A DNA stretch of 64,000 bases from Oceanicaulis sp. HLUCCA04 (GTDB taxonomy: Bacteria; Pseudomonadota; Alphaproteobacteria; Caulobacterales; Maricaulaceae), in the NCBI GenBank assembly GCA_001314625.1, contig LJSH01000006.1:1-64000 (forward strand). The letters are read 5' to 3'. This document shows positions 1 through 7,920 of the stretch, in pieces. The notes under the pieces are model-generated. The model was not told the origin of the DNA. It ran no database searches and worked only from the letters and a program-made list of their open reading frames with translations. Position 1 is the stretch's first letter, and every line of letters starts with the position of its first letter. A program made the translations under genes and the position numbers.

Positions 1-99
1 CGTAATCGCCGCCGTCAGCGTCGTCTTGCCGTGGTCAACGTGACCAATCGTGCCAACGTTCGCATGCGGCTTGTTACGCTCAAACTTTGCCTTGGCCAT
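1..99 (-). CDS. tuf: Elongation factor Tu, N-terminal part (runs off the window edge)
   Basis: Only the first 33 codons lie in the window. They read [20 protein letters not shown] and continue into VDHGKTTL, the GTP-binding P-loop of EF-Tu, the GTPase that delivers aminoacyl-tRNA to the ribosome. The ATG is at 97-99 with a purine-rich GAGGACAAGG-like stretch just upstream. The gene lies downstream of tRNA-Tyr and tRNA-Gly on the same strand, an arrangement also known from E. coli tufB. The rest of the gene is outside the window, so completeness cannot be judged. Confidence 0.97.
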   Translation of the reverse strand, partial: MAKAKFERNKPHANVGTIGHVDHGKTTLTAAIT

Positions 100-263
100 C
101 GCGCCTTGTCCTCGTCGCAACTTACTGGATAGGCAGGGCTGAAACGCCCCGCCGGGGTTAACTGACGGCGCGGGATAACGCCCGCAAGGGCCTATGGCAA
201 GGGGTTTGCGCGCCTCGTTTCAGGCCTTCGGGTTACATCTGGCAAGTGGCGGGGGATAGGCGA

Positions 264-337
264 TGGAGCGGGTGGACGGGATCGAACCGACATATTCAGC
301 TTGGAAGGCTGACATTCTACCATTGAATTACACCCGC
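264..337 (-). tRNA. tRNA-Gly (anticodon TCC)
   Basis: On the minus strand the acceptor stem GCGGGTG pairs with CACCCGC. The anticodon stem TCAGC/GCTGA encloses the loop CTTCCAA, giving anticodon TCC. The T arm is GTCGG-TTCGATC-CCGTC. The discriminator is T and CCA is encoded at 264-266. The gene lies between tRNA-Tyr and tuf, probably in one transcript with them. Confidence 0.97.
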
Positions 338-457
338 GCACGCAAACGCGCCGCACGTCCGCAATGCTAGCTGCAGGCCTGACTGATGGCGAGAGGAAAT
401 CCCGCTCATCAGGGTTGATGGCCTGCCCAGCCGAACCCCGCTCATGCGGGCCAAGGC

Positions 458-543
458 TGGTGGAGGGGGCTGGATTCGAACCAGCGTACGCTTGCGCGGG
501 CAGATTTACAGTCTGCTGGATTTAACCACTCTCCCACCCCTCC
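458..543 (-). tRNA. tRNA-Tyr (anticodon GTA)
   Basis: Class II tRNA with a long variable arm. On the minus strand the acceptor GGAGGGG pairs with CCCCTCC. The anticodon stem GCAGA/TCTGC encloses CTGTAAA, giving anticodon GTA. The T loop is TTCGAAT. The discriminator is A and CCA is encoded at 458-460. It is the first gene of the tRNA-Tyr, tRNA-Gly, tuf series. A small hairpin (CCCGC-TCAT-GCGGG, 437-450) lies just after its 3' end. Confidence 0.97.
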
Positions 544-668
544 CGATCGCCAGCTACCGGGCGGACCGGCCGGGCCTTTCAAGGATGCCTTGTCAGAAAC
601 GGTCTTGCGCACACGCGCCGAGCGTCCTAACGAGGCTGCCTCGTAAAGCCGGGACGCGACTTATACTT

Positions 669-1541
669 ATGGCCCCTGACCAGCGCAACACCTCCAAACC
701 GGCTTTCGCACACGCCCGCGCACAGGGCCGTGGGCAGCATGGTGACGGGGGCCGCAAACCCGCCCGCCAACGCGGCGATGAGCTGCCGCCGGGCGAGGGA
801 TGGATATGGGGCCGCCATGCCGTTCTGGCCGCGCTGGCCAATCCCAGGCGCGTGCCGCTCTCCCTGCATGTCACGCGCAACAGCGCAAAAGAGCTTGATG
901 ACGCCGCACGCGCGCGCATTGCGCCACAGACCGAAGACCCGGCGCAGATCAGCGCCCGCCTGCCCGATACGGCCGTGCATCAGGGCTTTGCCTTGAAGGC
1001 AAAGGCGCTGGAGGCAGAGCCCGTACAGGCGGTTCTTGATCCCACGCACGGCCTGCTGGTCGTACTCGACCAGATTACCGATCCGCACAATGTCGGAGCG
1101 ATATTCCGTTCGGCGGCGGCCTTTGGCGCGCGTGCCATCATCATGCAGGACCGCAAATCCCCGCCGATCTTCGGCACGGTGTGCAAAAGCGCGGTCGGGT
1201 GCGCCGAGAAAGTCGGCCATGTCGAAGTGACCAATATCGCCGACACGCTCAAAAGCTTTCGCGAGGAAGGCCGCTATGTGATCGGTCTGGCCGGCGAGGC
1301 GGAAACATCGCTGGCAGATGCTGTCCAGACCGGCGCAGATACGATGGGGCGGACAACAGGGCTCGTGCTGGTGCTGGGGTCTGAAGACAAGGGGCTGCGC
1401 CCGCGCGTGGCCGACCATTGCGATGTGCTGGCGCGCATCCCGATGGGCCCGAAGGCGGAAAGTCTGAACGTCTCCAACGCGGCCGCCGTCGCGCTTTACG
1501 AGGCGTCGAAGCACGATCCCCGGATCAATCCGGGCAGCTAG
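669..1541 (+). CDS. rlmB: 23S rRNA (guanosine-2'-O)-methyltransferase RlmB (TrmH/SpoU family)
   Basis: The 290-residue protein carries the three motifs of SPOUT 2'-O-ribose methyltransferases: DQITDPHNVGAIFRS (134-148), LGSEDKGLRP (236-245) and IPMGPKAESLNVSNAAAVAL (257-276), which form the knotted S-adenosylmethionine site. A basic disordered N-terminal stretch (about 1-40) precedes the substrate-binding domain at about 45-120. RlmB of E. coli methylates G2251 in the peptidyl-transferase P loop of 23S rRNA. The ATG at 669 was chosen because the frame upstream runs through the divergent tRNA-Tyr gene. The 3' end overlaps the convergent cysteine-cluster gene by 17 bases. Family is certain; the exact target nucleotide is inferred. 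Confidence 0.92.
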   Translation: MAPDQRNTSKPAFAHARAQGRGQHGDGGRKPARQRGDELPPGEGWIWGRHAVLAALANPRRVPLSLHVTRNSAKELDDAARARIAPQTEDPAQISARLPDTAVHQGFALKAKALEAEPVQAVLDPTHGLLVVLDQITDPHNVGAIFRSAAAFGARAIIMQDRKSPPIFGTVCKSAVGCAEKVGHVEVTNIADTLKSFREEGRYVIGLAGEAETSLADAVQTGADTMGRTTGLVLVLGSEDKGLRPRVADHCDVLARIPMGPKAESLNVSNAAAVALYEASKHDPRINPGS

Positions 1542-2145
1542 CAAACATCTCGCCTATCCACTGGCAGTGCAGCCTCGCCTGCTCTTCCAGCGAACCGGGC
1601 AACGTCACGCCCCGGCGACCCGCCTCGGCGGTGACAAAGCCCTCCAGATCGAGGGCCTCCAACGCGACGGACACGCCCTCGTCGGCCCCGCCCGCAGCGC
1701 CTGGGACAGACGCGGCACCCAAATGCCGGAAGAGCTGATAATACGCGTCAGCCGCCTGCATGAACGGTTCGGCCCCCTGCGCGGTCAGATAGTCACCGAT
1801 CGCGCCGTCCTTGCCGTAACGGCCTTCGGTCTGCGGATGCGGCGTCAGTTCGACAAAGTGTTCGCCATCGCCATCGACAATGCGCCCCAGCGGATACAGG
1901 CGGCATACCAGTGGCCTGTCGGCGTGAACGGTGCAGCCCTTCGCTCCGAGGAACACACATGCGCCATCGCTCTTCTGGCGCAGATAGACATGATCGGTGA
2001 CATGCCGCTCACGAAAGGCCGCCGCGCTGAGGTATTGCGAGCGCGCCAGCCGGGCCAGCTCATATGGGTTGAGCTGGATTTTCTTGTGATAGCAGCAGCG
2101 GCTGCATGCCGCGCAACGGTAGGAAAACGCCGTCTGGCGCTCCAT
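1525..2145 (-). CDS. YkgJ-family cysteine cluster protein
   Basis: The 206-residue protein has the cysteine pattern of the YkgJ/UPF0153 family: C11, C14, C17 and C18 (CxxCxxCC) near the N terminus, then C63, C71 and C81, the last in VCRLYPLGR. These are presumed metal or Fe-S ligands; the biochemical role of the family is not established. The start at the ATG ending at 2145 is chosen because it sits directly before the first conserved cysteine block. Longer in-frame starts would run into the upstream repeat-protein gene. It lies 19 bases downstream of that gene on the same strand. Confidence 0.8.
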   Translation of the reverse strand: MERQTAFSYRCAACSRCCYHKKIQLNPYELARLARSQYLSAAAFRERHVTDHVYLRQKSDGACVFLGAKGCTVHADRPLVCRLYPLGRIVDGDGEHFVELTPHPQTEGRYGKDGAIGDYLTAQGAEPFMQAADAYYQLFRHLGAASVPGAAGGADEGVSVALEALDLEGFVTAEAGRRGVTLPGSLEEQARLHCQWIGEMFASCPD

Positions 2146-2164
2146 GCCCCGATCACGCACCGCT

Positions 2165-2602
2165 CTATTGCGGACGGCGCTGGCGCCGGTCGGCACGCGG
2201 ATCAGGCCGCCCGTGGGCCTCGCCATCCACGCCATCAATCTTGATCTGCCGGGACGGGCCGTCCCCGATCTTGATTTGCCGGGAGGGCGATTCGACTTTC
2301 AGCTGGCGCGACGGTCTTGCAGACTCCGCATTTGTGGCGGGACGGTCAGCAGCCTCATCATCAACACCGTCGATCTTGATCTGCCGGGAAGGCCGCTCGG
2401 TCACTTTCGCCTGACGCGACTGCGTGACCTTGGCCTGCCGCGACTGCGTGACTTTGGCCTGCTGAGAGGGGCCGTCGCTCGCGCGCCGGTCAGTGCGCAC
2501 TTCCTCACGTTCGCGCGGCGGATCGCTGGCCTGCGCATCGGCAACACCGACCGACGCGCCAAGGATGGCGGCCAGGGCAATGGGATTGAGTTTTGTAGAC
2601 AT
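2165..2602 (-). CDS. Small secreted protein with seven SRQ(A/I/L)K(V/I) repeats, function unknown
   Basis: I do not recognise a family. The 145-residue product starts with a typical signal peptide (about 1-25, cleavage likely after ADAQA). The mature part is very polar and contains seven short repeats: SQQAKV (46), SRQAKV (54, 62), SRQIKI (72), SRQLKV (98) and SRQIKI (107, 117), with acidic linkers such as DGVDDE. It ends in an Arg-rich tail. The start at 2602 was chosen because the signal peptide begins there; longer frames would start inside the intergenic region. It is divergent from the AidB-like gene (119 bases apart) and precedes the YkgJ-type gene. It is probably periplasmic and largely disordered. 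Confidence 0.7.
   Translation of the reverse strand: MSTKLNPIALAAILGASVGVADAQASDPPREREEVRTDRRASDGPSQQAKVTQSRQAKVTQSRQAKVTERPSRQIKIDGVDDEAADRPATNAESARPSRQLKVESPSRQIKIGDGPSRQIKIDGVDGEAHGRPDPRADRRQRRPQ
2237..2467 (-). repeat. Degenerate in-frame repeats coding for SRQxKx motifs
   Basis: The DNA behind the seven peptide repeats includes two adjacent 24-bp near-identical units at 2409-2432 and 2433-2456 (two mismatches) and three dispersed copies of a CTTGATCTGCCGGGA-like unit around 2240-2390. Unit lengths are multiples of three, so copy-number change would keep the frame. Confidence 0.75.
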
Positions 2603-2721
2603 GGTTCTGCTTTCGCATGGCTCCGCTACCAGCCAAGCGTAGCAGCACATTCGCGCCTTGATCAAATCGGGGGCTGGCCGCGATTGCCAAGCCGCGCCAC
2701 TGACCGCTAAGACTCTCTTCC

Positions 2722-4380
2722 ATGACACAGCCCAACGCGCCGCGCAGCCAGTTGCGTACCCACACCGTCTTCAACCAGTCCGAACCCTTGAGCGGGATAA
2801 ACCTGTTCAGCGCCGACCAGGTCTTGAGCGATGCCATCAGCCGCAATGGCGGCGGGGCCCATCAGGAACGTCTCTCGGCTTTCGGCGCACGGGTTGGCTC
2901 GGCAGAGGTGCAGGAATGGGGACGCCAGGCCAATGAGAACCCGCCAAAGTTTAAGCCCTTTGACCGCTATGGCCATCGCATTGACGAGGTGGAGTTCCAC
3001 CCTGCCTATCATCAGTTGATGGCGCTGGGGCTCGAAGCGGGCGTGTCCGCTGCCGCATGGAAGACCGATACCGCCCAGCACACCCTCCACTCGGCCCTGC
3101 TCATGCTGATGGGTCATGCCGATGCCGGCGTGTGCTGCCCGATGTCGATGACTTACGCCTGCGTGCCGGCCCTGTGGCACGCGGACTGGGCCATGGACTG
3201 GATCAAGGGTGCGACGGCCAGCGCTTACGATCCCGCGATGAAGCCCATGGCCGAAAAGGCCGGCGTAACCATTGGCATGGCGATGACCGAAAAGCAGGGC
3301 GGATCGGATGTGCGCGCCAATGAGACACGCGCCGTCAGTATCGGCGGCGACGAGGTAGAGCTCACCGGCCATAAATGGTTCTGCTCGGCCCCGATGAGTG
3401 ATGCCTTCCTGACCCTTGCCTATGAAGGCGAAGGCGAGAACGCCGCCCTCTCCTGCTTTCTGGTGCCGCGCTGGCGGCCCGATGGCACGCGCAATTCAAT
3501 CGAGATACAGCGCCTGAAAGACAAGCTGGGTGACCGCTCCAACGCGTCCTCGGAGATCGAGTATCACGGGGCATATGCCCGGCGGGTGGGCCATCCCGGA
3601 CGCGGCGTGCGCACGATCATCGAGATGGTCAACCATACCCGGCTTGATTGCCTGGCCGGGTCAGCGGGCCTGATCCGCACCGCCAGCTTTCACGCCATCT
3701 GGCATGCCGACCGGCGCAGCGCCTTCCAGCGCCGCCTGATCGACCAGCCGCTGATGCGCGAAGTGCTCGCGGAGCTGGCGATGGAAGCCGAAGCGGCGAT
3801 GGCGCTCGCCTTCCGTGTGGCGCTGGCCTTCGACAAAGTGTCAACTGATCCGCAAGAAGCCGCGCTGGCGCGCATCCTCACCCCCATCGCCAAGTACTGG
3901 ATCTGCAAGCGCGCGCCCTATCTGGTCTATGAAGCGATGGAAGCCCATGGCGGCATGGGCTTTGTCGAAGAGTCCCCCCTGCCGCGCATGTTCCGCCAAA
4001 GCCCGCTCAACGCCATCTGGGAAGGCTCGGGCAATGTCATTGCGCTTGATACGCTGCGCGCCCTGTCACGTGATCCTGAGAGCCATGAGGCGCTGCTGGC
4101 CTATCTGGCGCGCGCCAAGGGCCAGAACGCGGCGCTCGATGCCCTGATCGGCCGCATCGAGGCTTCAATGGCGGGCGGTATTGGCGAGGCCGATGCCCGC
4201 CGGTTTGCCGAGGAGGCGGCTCTGGCCCTGTCGGCGCTTGCCCTGATGGATGCCGGACTGGACACAGCCTCGGACGCGTTTCTTGCCCGGCGCATTGCCA
4301 GCCAATCCACCACGCTGGGCGCTGGCCATGGGCGAATCGATACCGAAAAACTGATTGAGCGCGGACGTCTGGCGGTCTAG
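2722..4380 (+). CDS. aidB: Acyl-CoA dehydrogenase of the AidB subfamily
   Basis: At 552 residues it matches the length of E. coli AidB (about 541), longer than standard acyl-CoA dehydrogenases. The N-terminal extension with NQSEPLSGINLF (18-29) is typical of AidB. The FAD-binding motif MTEKQGGSDVRAN is at 188-200. E434 in IWEGSGNV matches the conserved catalytic-base position. E. coli AidB is an FAD protein that binds DNA and belongs to the Ada alkylation-damage response; its true substrate is unsettled. No ada or alkB gene is nearby, so a role in alkylation defence is an inference from the family only. It has its own upstream region shared with the divergent repeat protein. Confidence 0.85.
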   Translation: MTQPNAPRSQLRTHTVFNQSEPLSGINLFSADQVLSDAISRNGGGAHQERLSAFGARVGSAEVQEWGRQANENPPKFKPFDRYGHRIDEVEFHPAYHQLMALGLEAGVSAAAWKTDTAQHTLHSALLMLMGHADAGVCCPMSMTYACVPALWHADWAMDWIKGATASAYDPAMKPMAEKAGVTIGMAMTEKQGGSDVRANETRAVSIGGDEVELTGHKWFCSAPMSDAFLTLAYEGEGENAALSCFLVPRWRPDGTRNSIEIQRLKDKLGDRSNASSEIEYHGAYARRVGHPGRGVRTIIEMVNHTRLDCLAGSAGLIRTASFHAIWHADRRSAFQRRLIDQPLMREVLAELAMEAEAAMALAFRVALAFDKVSTDPQEAALARILTPIAKYWICKRAPYLVYEAMEAHGGMGFVEESPLPRMFRQSPLNAIWEGSGNVIALDTLRALSRDPESHEALLAYLARAKGQNAALDALIGRIEASMAGGIGEADARRFAEEAALALSALALMDAGLDTASDAFLARRIASQSTTLGAGHGRIDTEKLIERGRLAV

Positions 4381-4428
4381 TGCGAACCGGGTCTGCCGGT
4401 TGCAGACTTCAGGCTTCCGGGGACGCCC

Positions 4429-5802
4429 ATGATTATCGCCGCGCTCGTTTTCTACATTCTGCTTCAGCTTGGCATCGCCCTGTGGGCTTCGCGCAAAATG
4501 AGCACGCATACCGATTATCTGGTGGCGGGGCGCCGGCTCGGCTTCTGGGCTGTGGGCATGTCGGTCTTCGCCACCTGGTTTGGCGGCGAGACCCTGATGG
4601 GTTCCACCGCCACGATAGCCGATGAAGGGCTTTCCGGCGCGCGCGCCGAGCCTGTGGGTTATGCGCTGTGCCTGATCGTTGCCGCTCTGTTGGTCGCCGG
4701 ACAGCTGCGCGCAAAAGGCTATCTAACCTTGGCCGATTTCTTCCGCGACCGTTTCGGCCCGCGCGCGGAGATCGCCTCGGCGCTGGTTTCCATACCCACC
4801 TCGATCATCTGGGCCGCGGCGCAGCTACTGGCGCTCGCCTCCATCATTGCCGTGGCCAGCGATCTGCCGGTGGAATGGGCGCTTGTCGGCGCCAGCGTTC
4901 TGGTCATCGTCTACACGCTGCTGGGCGGTCTGCTGGGCGATGTCGTGACCGATATTCTGCAAAGCGCGGTAGTGCTCGCCGGTCTGGTCATCCTCACATT
5001 CGCCATGTTCTCCCGCGCCGGCGGTTTTGATGAGGCCATGGCGTTGATCGATCCGTCGCAGCTGGTTCTGGTCGCACCGGGCGAAAGCTGGCTGGAGCGC
5101 CTGGATGCGTTTGCGATCCCGATCCTCGGCTCCATCGTGGCGCAGGAGATGATCGCGCGCTTTCTCGGGTCCAAGTCGGCCAAAATCGCCGTGCGCGGCG
5201 GGCTGATGGCGGGCGGGCTCTATCTGGTGGTCGGCTTCTTCCCGGTCCTGTTCGGCCTTGTCGGGCCGGGGCTTGGCTTTGACCCGGAGGCGGGTGACCT
5301 CTTCCTGCCTAATCTCGCCATGGACCTTTTGCCCAGCGCCCTGTTCGTGGTGTTCGCCGGAGCGCTGTTCTCGGCCGTGCTGTCGACGGTGGATTCCGCT
5401 CTCCTGGCCGTCTCCGGCCTTGCCACACAGAATCTCTATTCGCGGGCGCGCACCAACGCCTCGCCGGAGGAAAAGCTGCTGGCGGCACGCGGATTCACCG
5501 CCCTTGCCGGTGTACTCGCCTATATCGTCGCCACAACCGGTGAGACGATTTACGGCCTCGTTGAGCTGGCGTCTTCGCTTGGTTCGGCGGGCCTGCTGGT
5601 ATCGCTCCTGATCGGGATACGCAGCCGGCTTGGCGGCGAGTGGTCGGCGCTGTCAGCTCTCGCATGCGGCCTTGTTGCCATCTGGCTGGGGGATTTCGTG
5701 TTTGAAATTCCCGGCGCGTTCCTGTTCTCGATCCTCGCCGCTTTGACGGGCTATGTGGCGGCGGCATTGGCCGGGCGGGTAAAGCTGGCCAAGACCGGCT
5801 GA
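4429..5802 (+). CDS. Sodium:solute symporter family protein
   Basis: The 457-residue protein is hydrophobic throughout, with roughly 12-13 membrane segments. It shows SSS-family features: YLVAGRRLGFWAVGMSVFATWFGG near the N terminus (about 25-48; the unwound first core helix) and the FSAVLSTVDSALLAVSGLATQ segment (about 312-332), where the conserved Ser residues help form the Na2 sodium site. It should couple sodium entry to uptake of a small solute across the inner membrane. The substrate cannot be told from the sequence. It starts 48 bases after the AidB-like gene and 40 bases before the acyltransferase gene, so all could share a transcript. Confidence 0.85.
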   Translation: MIIAALVFYILLQLGIALWASRKMSTHTDYLVAGRRLGFWAVGMSVFATWFGGETLMGSTATIADEGLSGARAEPVGYALCLIVAALLVAGQLRAKGYLTLADFFRDRFGPRAEIASALVSIPTSIIWAAAQLLALASIIAVASDLPVEWALVGASVLVIVYTLLGGLLGDVVTDILQSAVVLAGLVILTFAMFSRAGGFDEAMALIDPSQLVLVAPGESWLERLDAFAIPILGSIVAQEMIARFLGSKSAKIAVRGGLMAGGLYLVVGFFPVLFGLVGPGLGFDPEAGDLFLPNLAMDLLPSALFVVFAGALFSAVLSTVDSALLAVSGLATQNLYSRARTNASPEEKLLAARGFTALAGVLAYIVATTGETIYGLVELASSLGSAGLLVSLLIGIRSRLGGEWSALSALACGLVAIWLGDFVFEIPGAFLFSILAALTGYVAAALAGRVKLAKTG

Positions 5803-5842
5803 GTGGTTAAGCTCCGTCTCCTGACTATCAGGAGTCCGGGAT

Positions 5843-6568
5843 ATGGCGCTCTTGCGCAGCGCATTGTTTGAAATAGCCTACTGGCTGGTCACCATCAGCT
5901 TTGCGATTTTCTGTGCGCTGCTGGCGGCCCTGCCCGGCAAACGGCCCTTGAGCTTTGGCCTGTTCACCTATGGACGCGCGATGGCTTTCATCATGCGCGT
6001 CCTGGCCGGTATCCGCATTGATCTGCGCGGGACGCGCCACTTAAGCCGCACGCCCGCCGTTATCGCCGCCAAGCACCAGAGCTGGGGCGATGGCTTCGTC
6101 ATGCTGGCGACCGTGCGCCCGCTGGCCTTCGTGGCGGGCGATCATCTGATGAAATTCCCGCTGATCGGCTTCATCCTGAAAAAGGCCGGAGCGGTCGTGC
6201 TGTCCAATCAGGGCGGCGAGGTGGCCCGCGCGCGCATGTCGGCCTCGATGGAGGCGCTCAGGCGCGACAAGCGCCACATCCTCATCTACCCGGAAGGCCA
6301 TCTGGCCGCGCCGGGCGAGAAGCATCCCTACCGGAAGGGCGTCTACCATCTGGCGCGCGAGCTAGGCCGGCCTGTCTTGCCTGTTGCCACAAGCCTCGGG
6401 CTCGCCTGGGACCGGCAGTCCTTCATCAAACGGCCGCGCCAGGTGAGCGTTGAATTTCTCGAGCCCCTTCAGCCGGGGGAAGACAAGGACGCCTTCATGC
6501 GTCAGCTTGAAGACATAATAGAAGGGCGCACAGCCGAGCTGATACGCGCCGGAAACGGGGAAGGATAG
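5843..6568 (+). CDS. PlsC-like (lyso)phospholipid acyltransferase
   Basis: The 241-residue protein has an N-terminal membrane helix (about 11-30) and the acyltransferase motifs H78-QSWG-D83 (HX4D catalytic pair) and YPEGH (149-153), corresponding to the EGT block of PlsC. It would transfer an acyl chain to a lysophospholipid or lysophosphatidate at the inner membrane. An AGGAG ribosome site lies a few bases before the ATG. Only three bases separate it from the LplT-like transporter, suggesting that it acts with that protein in lysophospholipid repair rather than as the main PlsC. The substrate is inferred from context. Confidence 0.82.
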   Translation: MALLRSALFEIAYWLVTISFAIFCALLAALPGKRPLSFGLFTYGRAMAFIMRVLAGIRIDLRGTRHLSRTPAVIAAKHQSWGDGFVMLATVRPLAFVAGDHLMKFPLIGFILKKAGAVVLSNQGGEVARARMSASMEALRRDKRHILIYPEGHLAAPGEKHPYRKGVYHLARELGRPVLPVATSLGLAWDRQSFIKRPRQVSVEFLEPLQPGEDKDAFMRQLEDIIEGRTAELIRAGNGEG

Positions 6569-6571
6569 CCG

Positions 6572-7876
6572 ATGAGCCTTGGTGTGGCCGCGCGCCTGCT
6601 GGTGCAGCGGCGTTTTGCTCCGCTCATGACCGCTCAGGCCCTGGGCGCATTCAACGATAATCTGTTCCGCTTTGCGCTGGTCAATCTGGCGACCTTTCAG
6701 GGCCTGACCATTTTCGGTCTGGAGCGCGAGCTGATGGTACCCATCGCCGCAACCGCGCTGACCCTGCCGATCTTTCTTTTCTCGGCTGTCGCAGGCCAGG
6801 TCGCGGACAAGTATGACCGCGCCTTCATCATGCGGCGTGCCAAGTTCGTCGAGATATTCCTGATGATCGCGGCCGGTATAGGATTCTTCCTCAATAGCGG
6901 GCTCATGCTGGTCATCGTGCTCTTCTTCATGGGCATGCAGTCGGCCTTCTTCGCGCCTGCGCGCAATGCGGCCCTGCCGACGCTCCTGCACGGAAAGGAG
7001 CTGGTGACAGGCAATGCACTGGTTTCCGGCACACTCAATGTGGCGATCCTATCCGGCGCGGCGCTGGCGGTCGTCTTTGTTGTGCGCGAAGATGCGGCCC
7101 GTGTCCTCACCTTCACCCTTGTCGGCGTTGCCATCGTGGGATGGCTGGTCATGTGGCTGAACAGCCCTGCACCGGCTGATTCGAGAGACCTCAAGATCAG
7201 CTGGAACATCGTCGCCCAGACCTGGAAGGTGCTGGGATTTGCATTCCGGGCGCCGGATGTGCTGCGGCCCCTTCTGGGTGCTGCCTGGTTCTGGATGCTG
7301 GCCGCTTCGGTCCTGACGCTCATGCCGCTCTTCACGGCCGCCGTGCTGGGCGGCGACGAGACGGTGGGGCTGGCGCTGACGGCCCTGTTCACCGTTGGCG
7401 CAGCCGCAGGCGCAATCCTGTGCGGCGTGTTCACCCGCGGGCAGGACGCGCTGATCTTCACTGTTGTCGGCGCATTCGGCCTTGTGATTTTTCCCAGCTT
7501 CGTGGCGCTGACAACGCTCGGCTGGCCGGAGCCTGACCCGGAAGCCCTTGCCAGCGCTGACGCCTTTCTGGCCGATCCGGGCAATTGGCCAATCCTTGCC
7601 GCCCTCGCCTTGTCTGCAGTCAGCGCCGGCCTGTTTGTGGTGCCTTTGCAGGCCATGGCGCAGCGCCGGGCCAAGCCGGAAGTGCGCGGGCGTATCCTCG
7701 CCGCAGGCGGCATCATGAACGCGGCCAGCGCAAGCCTTGGGCAGTTCACCCTGTTTGCCATTGCCCTTCTTGCCCTGCCCTTGCAGGCCGCCTTTGGCTA
7801 TATCACCATTGTCTCAGGCCTGGCAGGCTTGTTTGCCCTGTGGCGCATGATGCGCCCGGGCCGCTACACAGAGTAA
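6572..7876 (+). CDS. MFS transporter of the LplT (lysophospholipid) type
   Basis: The 434-residue protein has about 12 membrane segments and the N-terminal signature MTAQALGAFNDNLFRFALV (19-37), seen in LplT and in the transporter half of Aas-type fusion proteins. VADKYDRAFIMRR (about 77-89) corresponds to the MFS loop 2-3 motif. LplT flips lysophospholipids across the inner membrane so that they can be re-acylated. The close coupling with the upstream acyltransferase reproduces, as two genes, what many bacteria have as one fused LplT-acyltransferase protein. The substrate is inferred from family and neighbour. Confidence 0.8.
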   Translation: MSLGVAARLLVQRRFAPLMTAQALGAFNDNLFRFALVNLATFQGLTIFGLERELMVPIAATALTLPIFLFSAVAGQVADKYDRAFIMRRAKFVEIFLMIAAGIGFFLNSGLMLVIVLFFMGMQSAFFAPARNAALPTLLHGKELVTGNALVSGTLNVAILSGAALAVVFVVREDAARVLTFTLVGVAIVGWLVMWLNSPAPADSRDLKISWNIVAQTWKVLGFAFRAPDVLRPLLGAAWFWMLAASVLTLMPLFTAAVLGGDETVGLALTALFTVGAAAGAILCGVFTRGQDALIFTVVGAFGLVIFPSFVALTTLGWPEPDPEALASADAFLADPGNWPILAALALSAVSAGLFVVPLQAMAQRRAKPEVRGRILAAGGIMNAASASLGQFTLFAIALLALPLQAAFGYITIVSGLAGLFALWRMMRPGRYTE

Positions 7877-7920
7877 AGCCCACTCGCCAAACGGCTTTCG
7901 GCGCGCTAAGCGATAAACTC

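Noticed and set aside
264-543. tRNA genes as integration sites of a mobile element
   Set aside because: No integrase gene and no second copy of a tRNA 3' end was found in the window.
444-668. Upstream extension of rlmB over the tRNA-Tyr region
   Set aside because: The frame runs antisense through a tRNA gene; family similarity begins after the ATG at 669.
2237-2467. Regular repeats that might suggest a CRISPR array
   Set aside because: Units are in frame inside a coding gene, spacing is irregular, and there are no unique spacers of constant length or cas genes.
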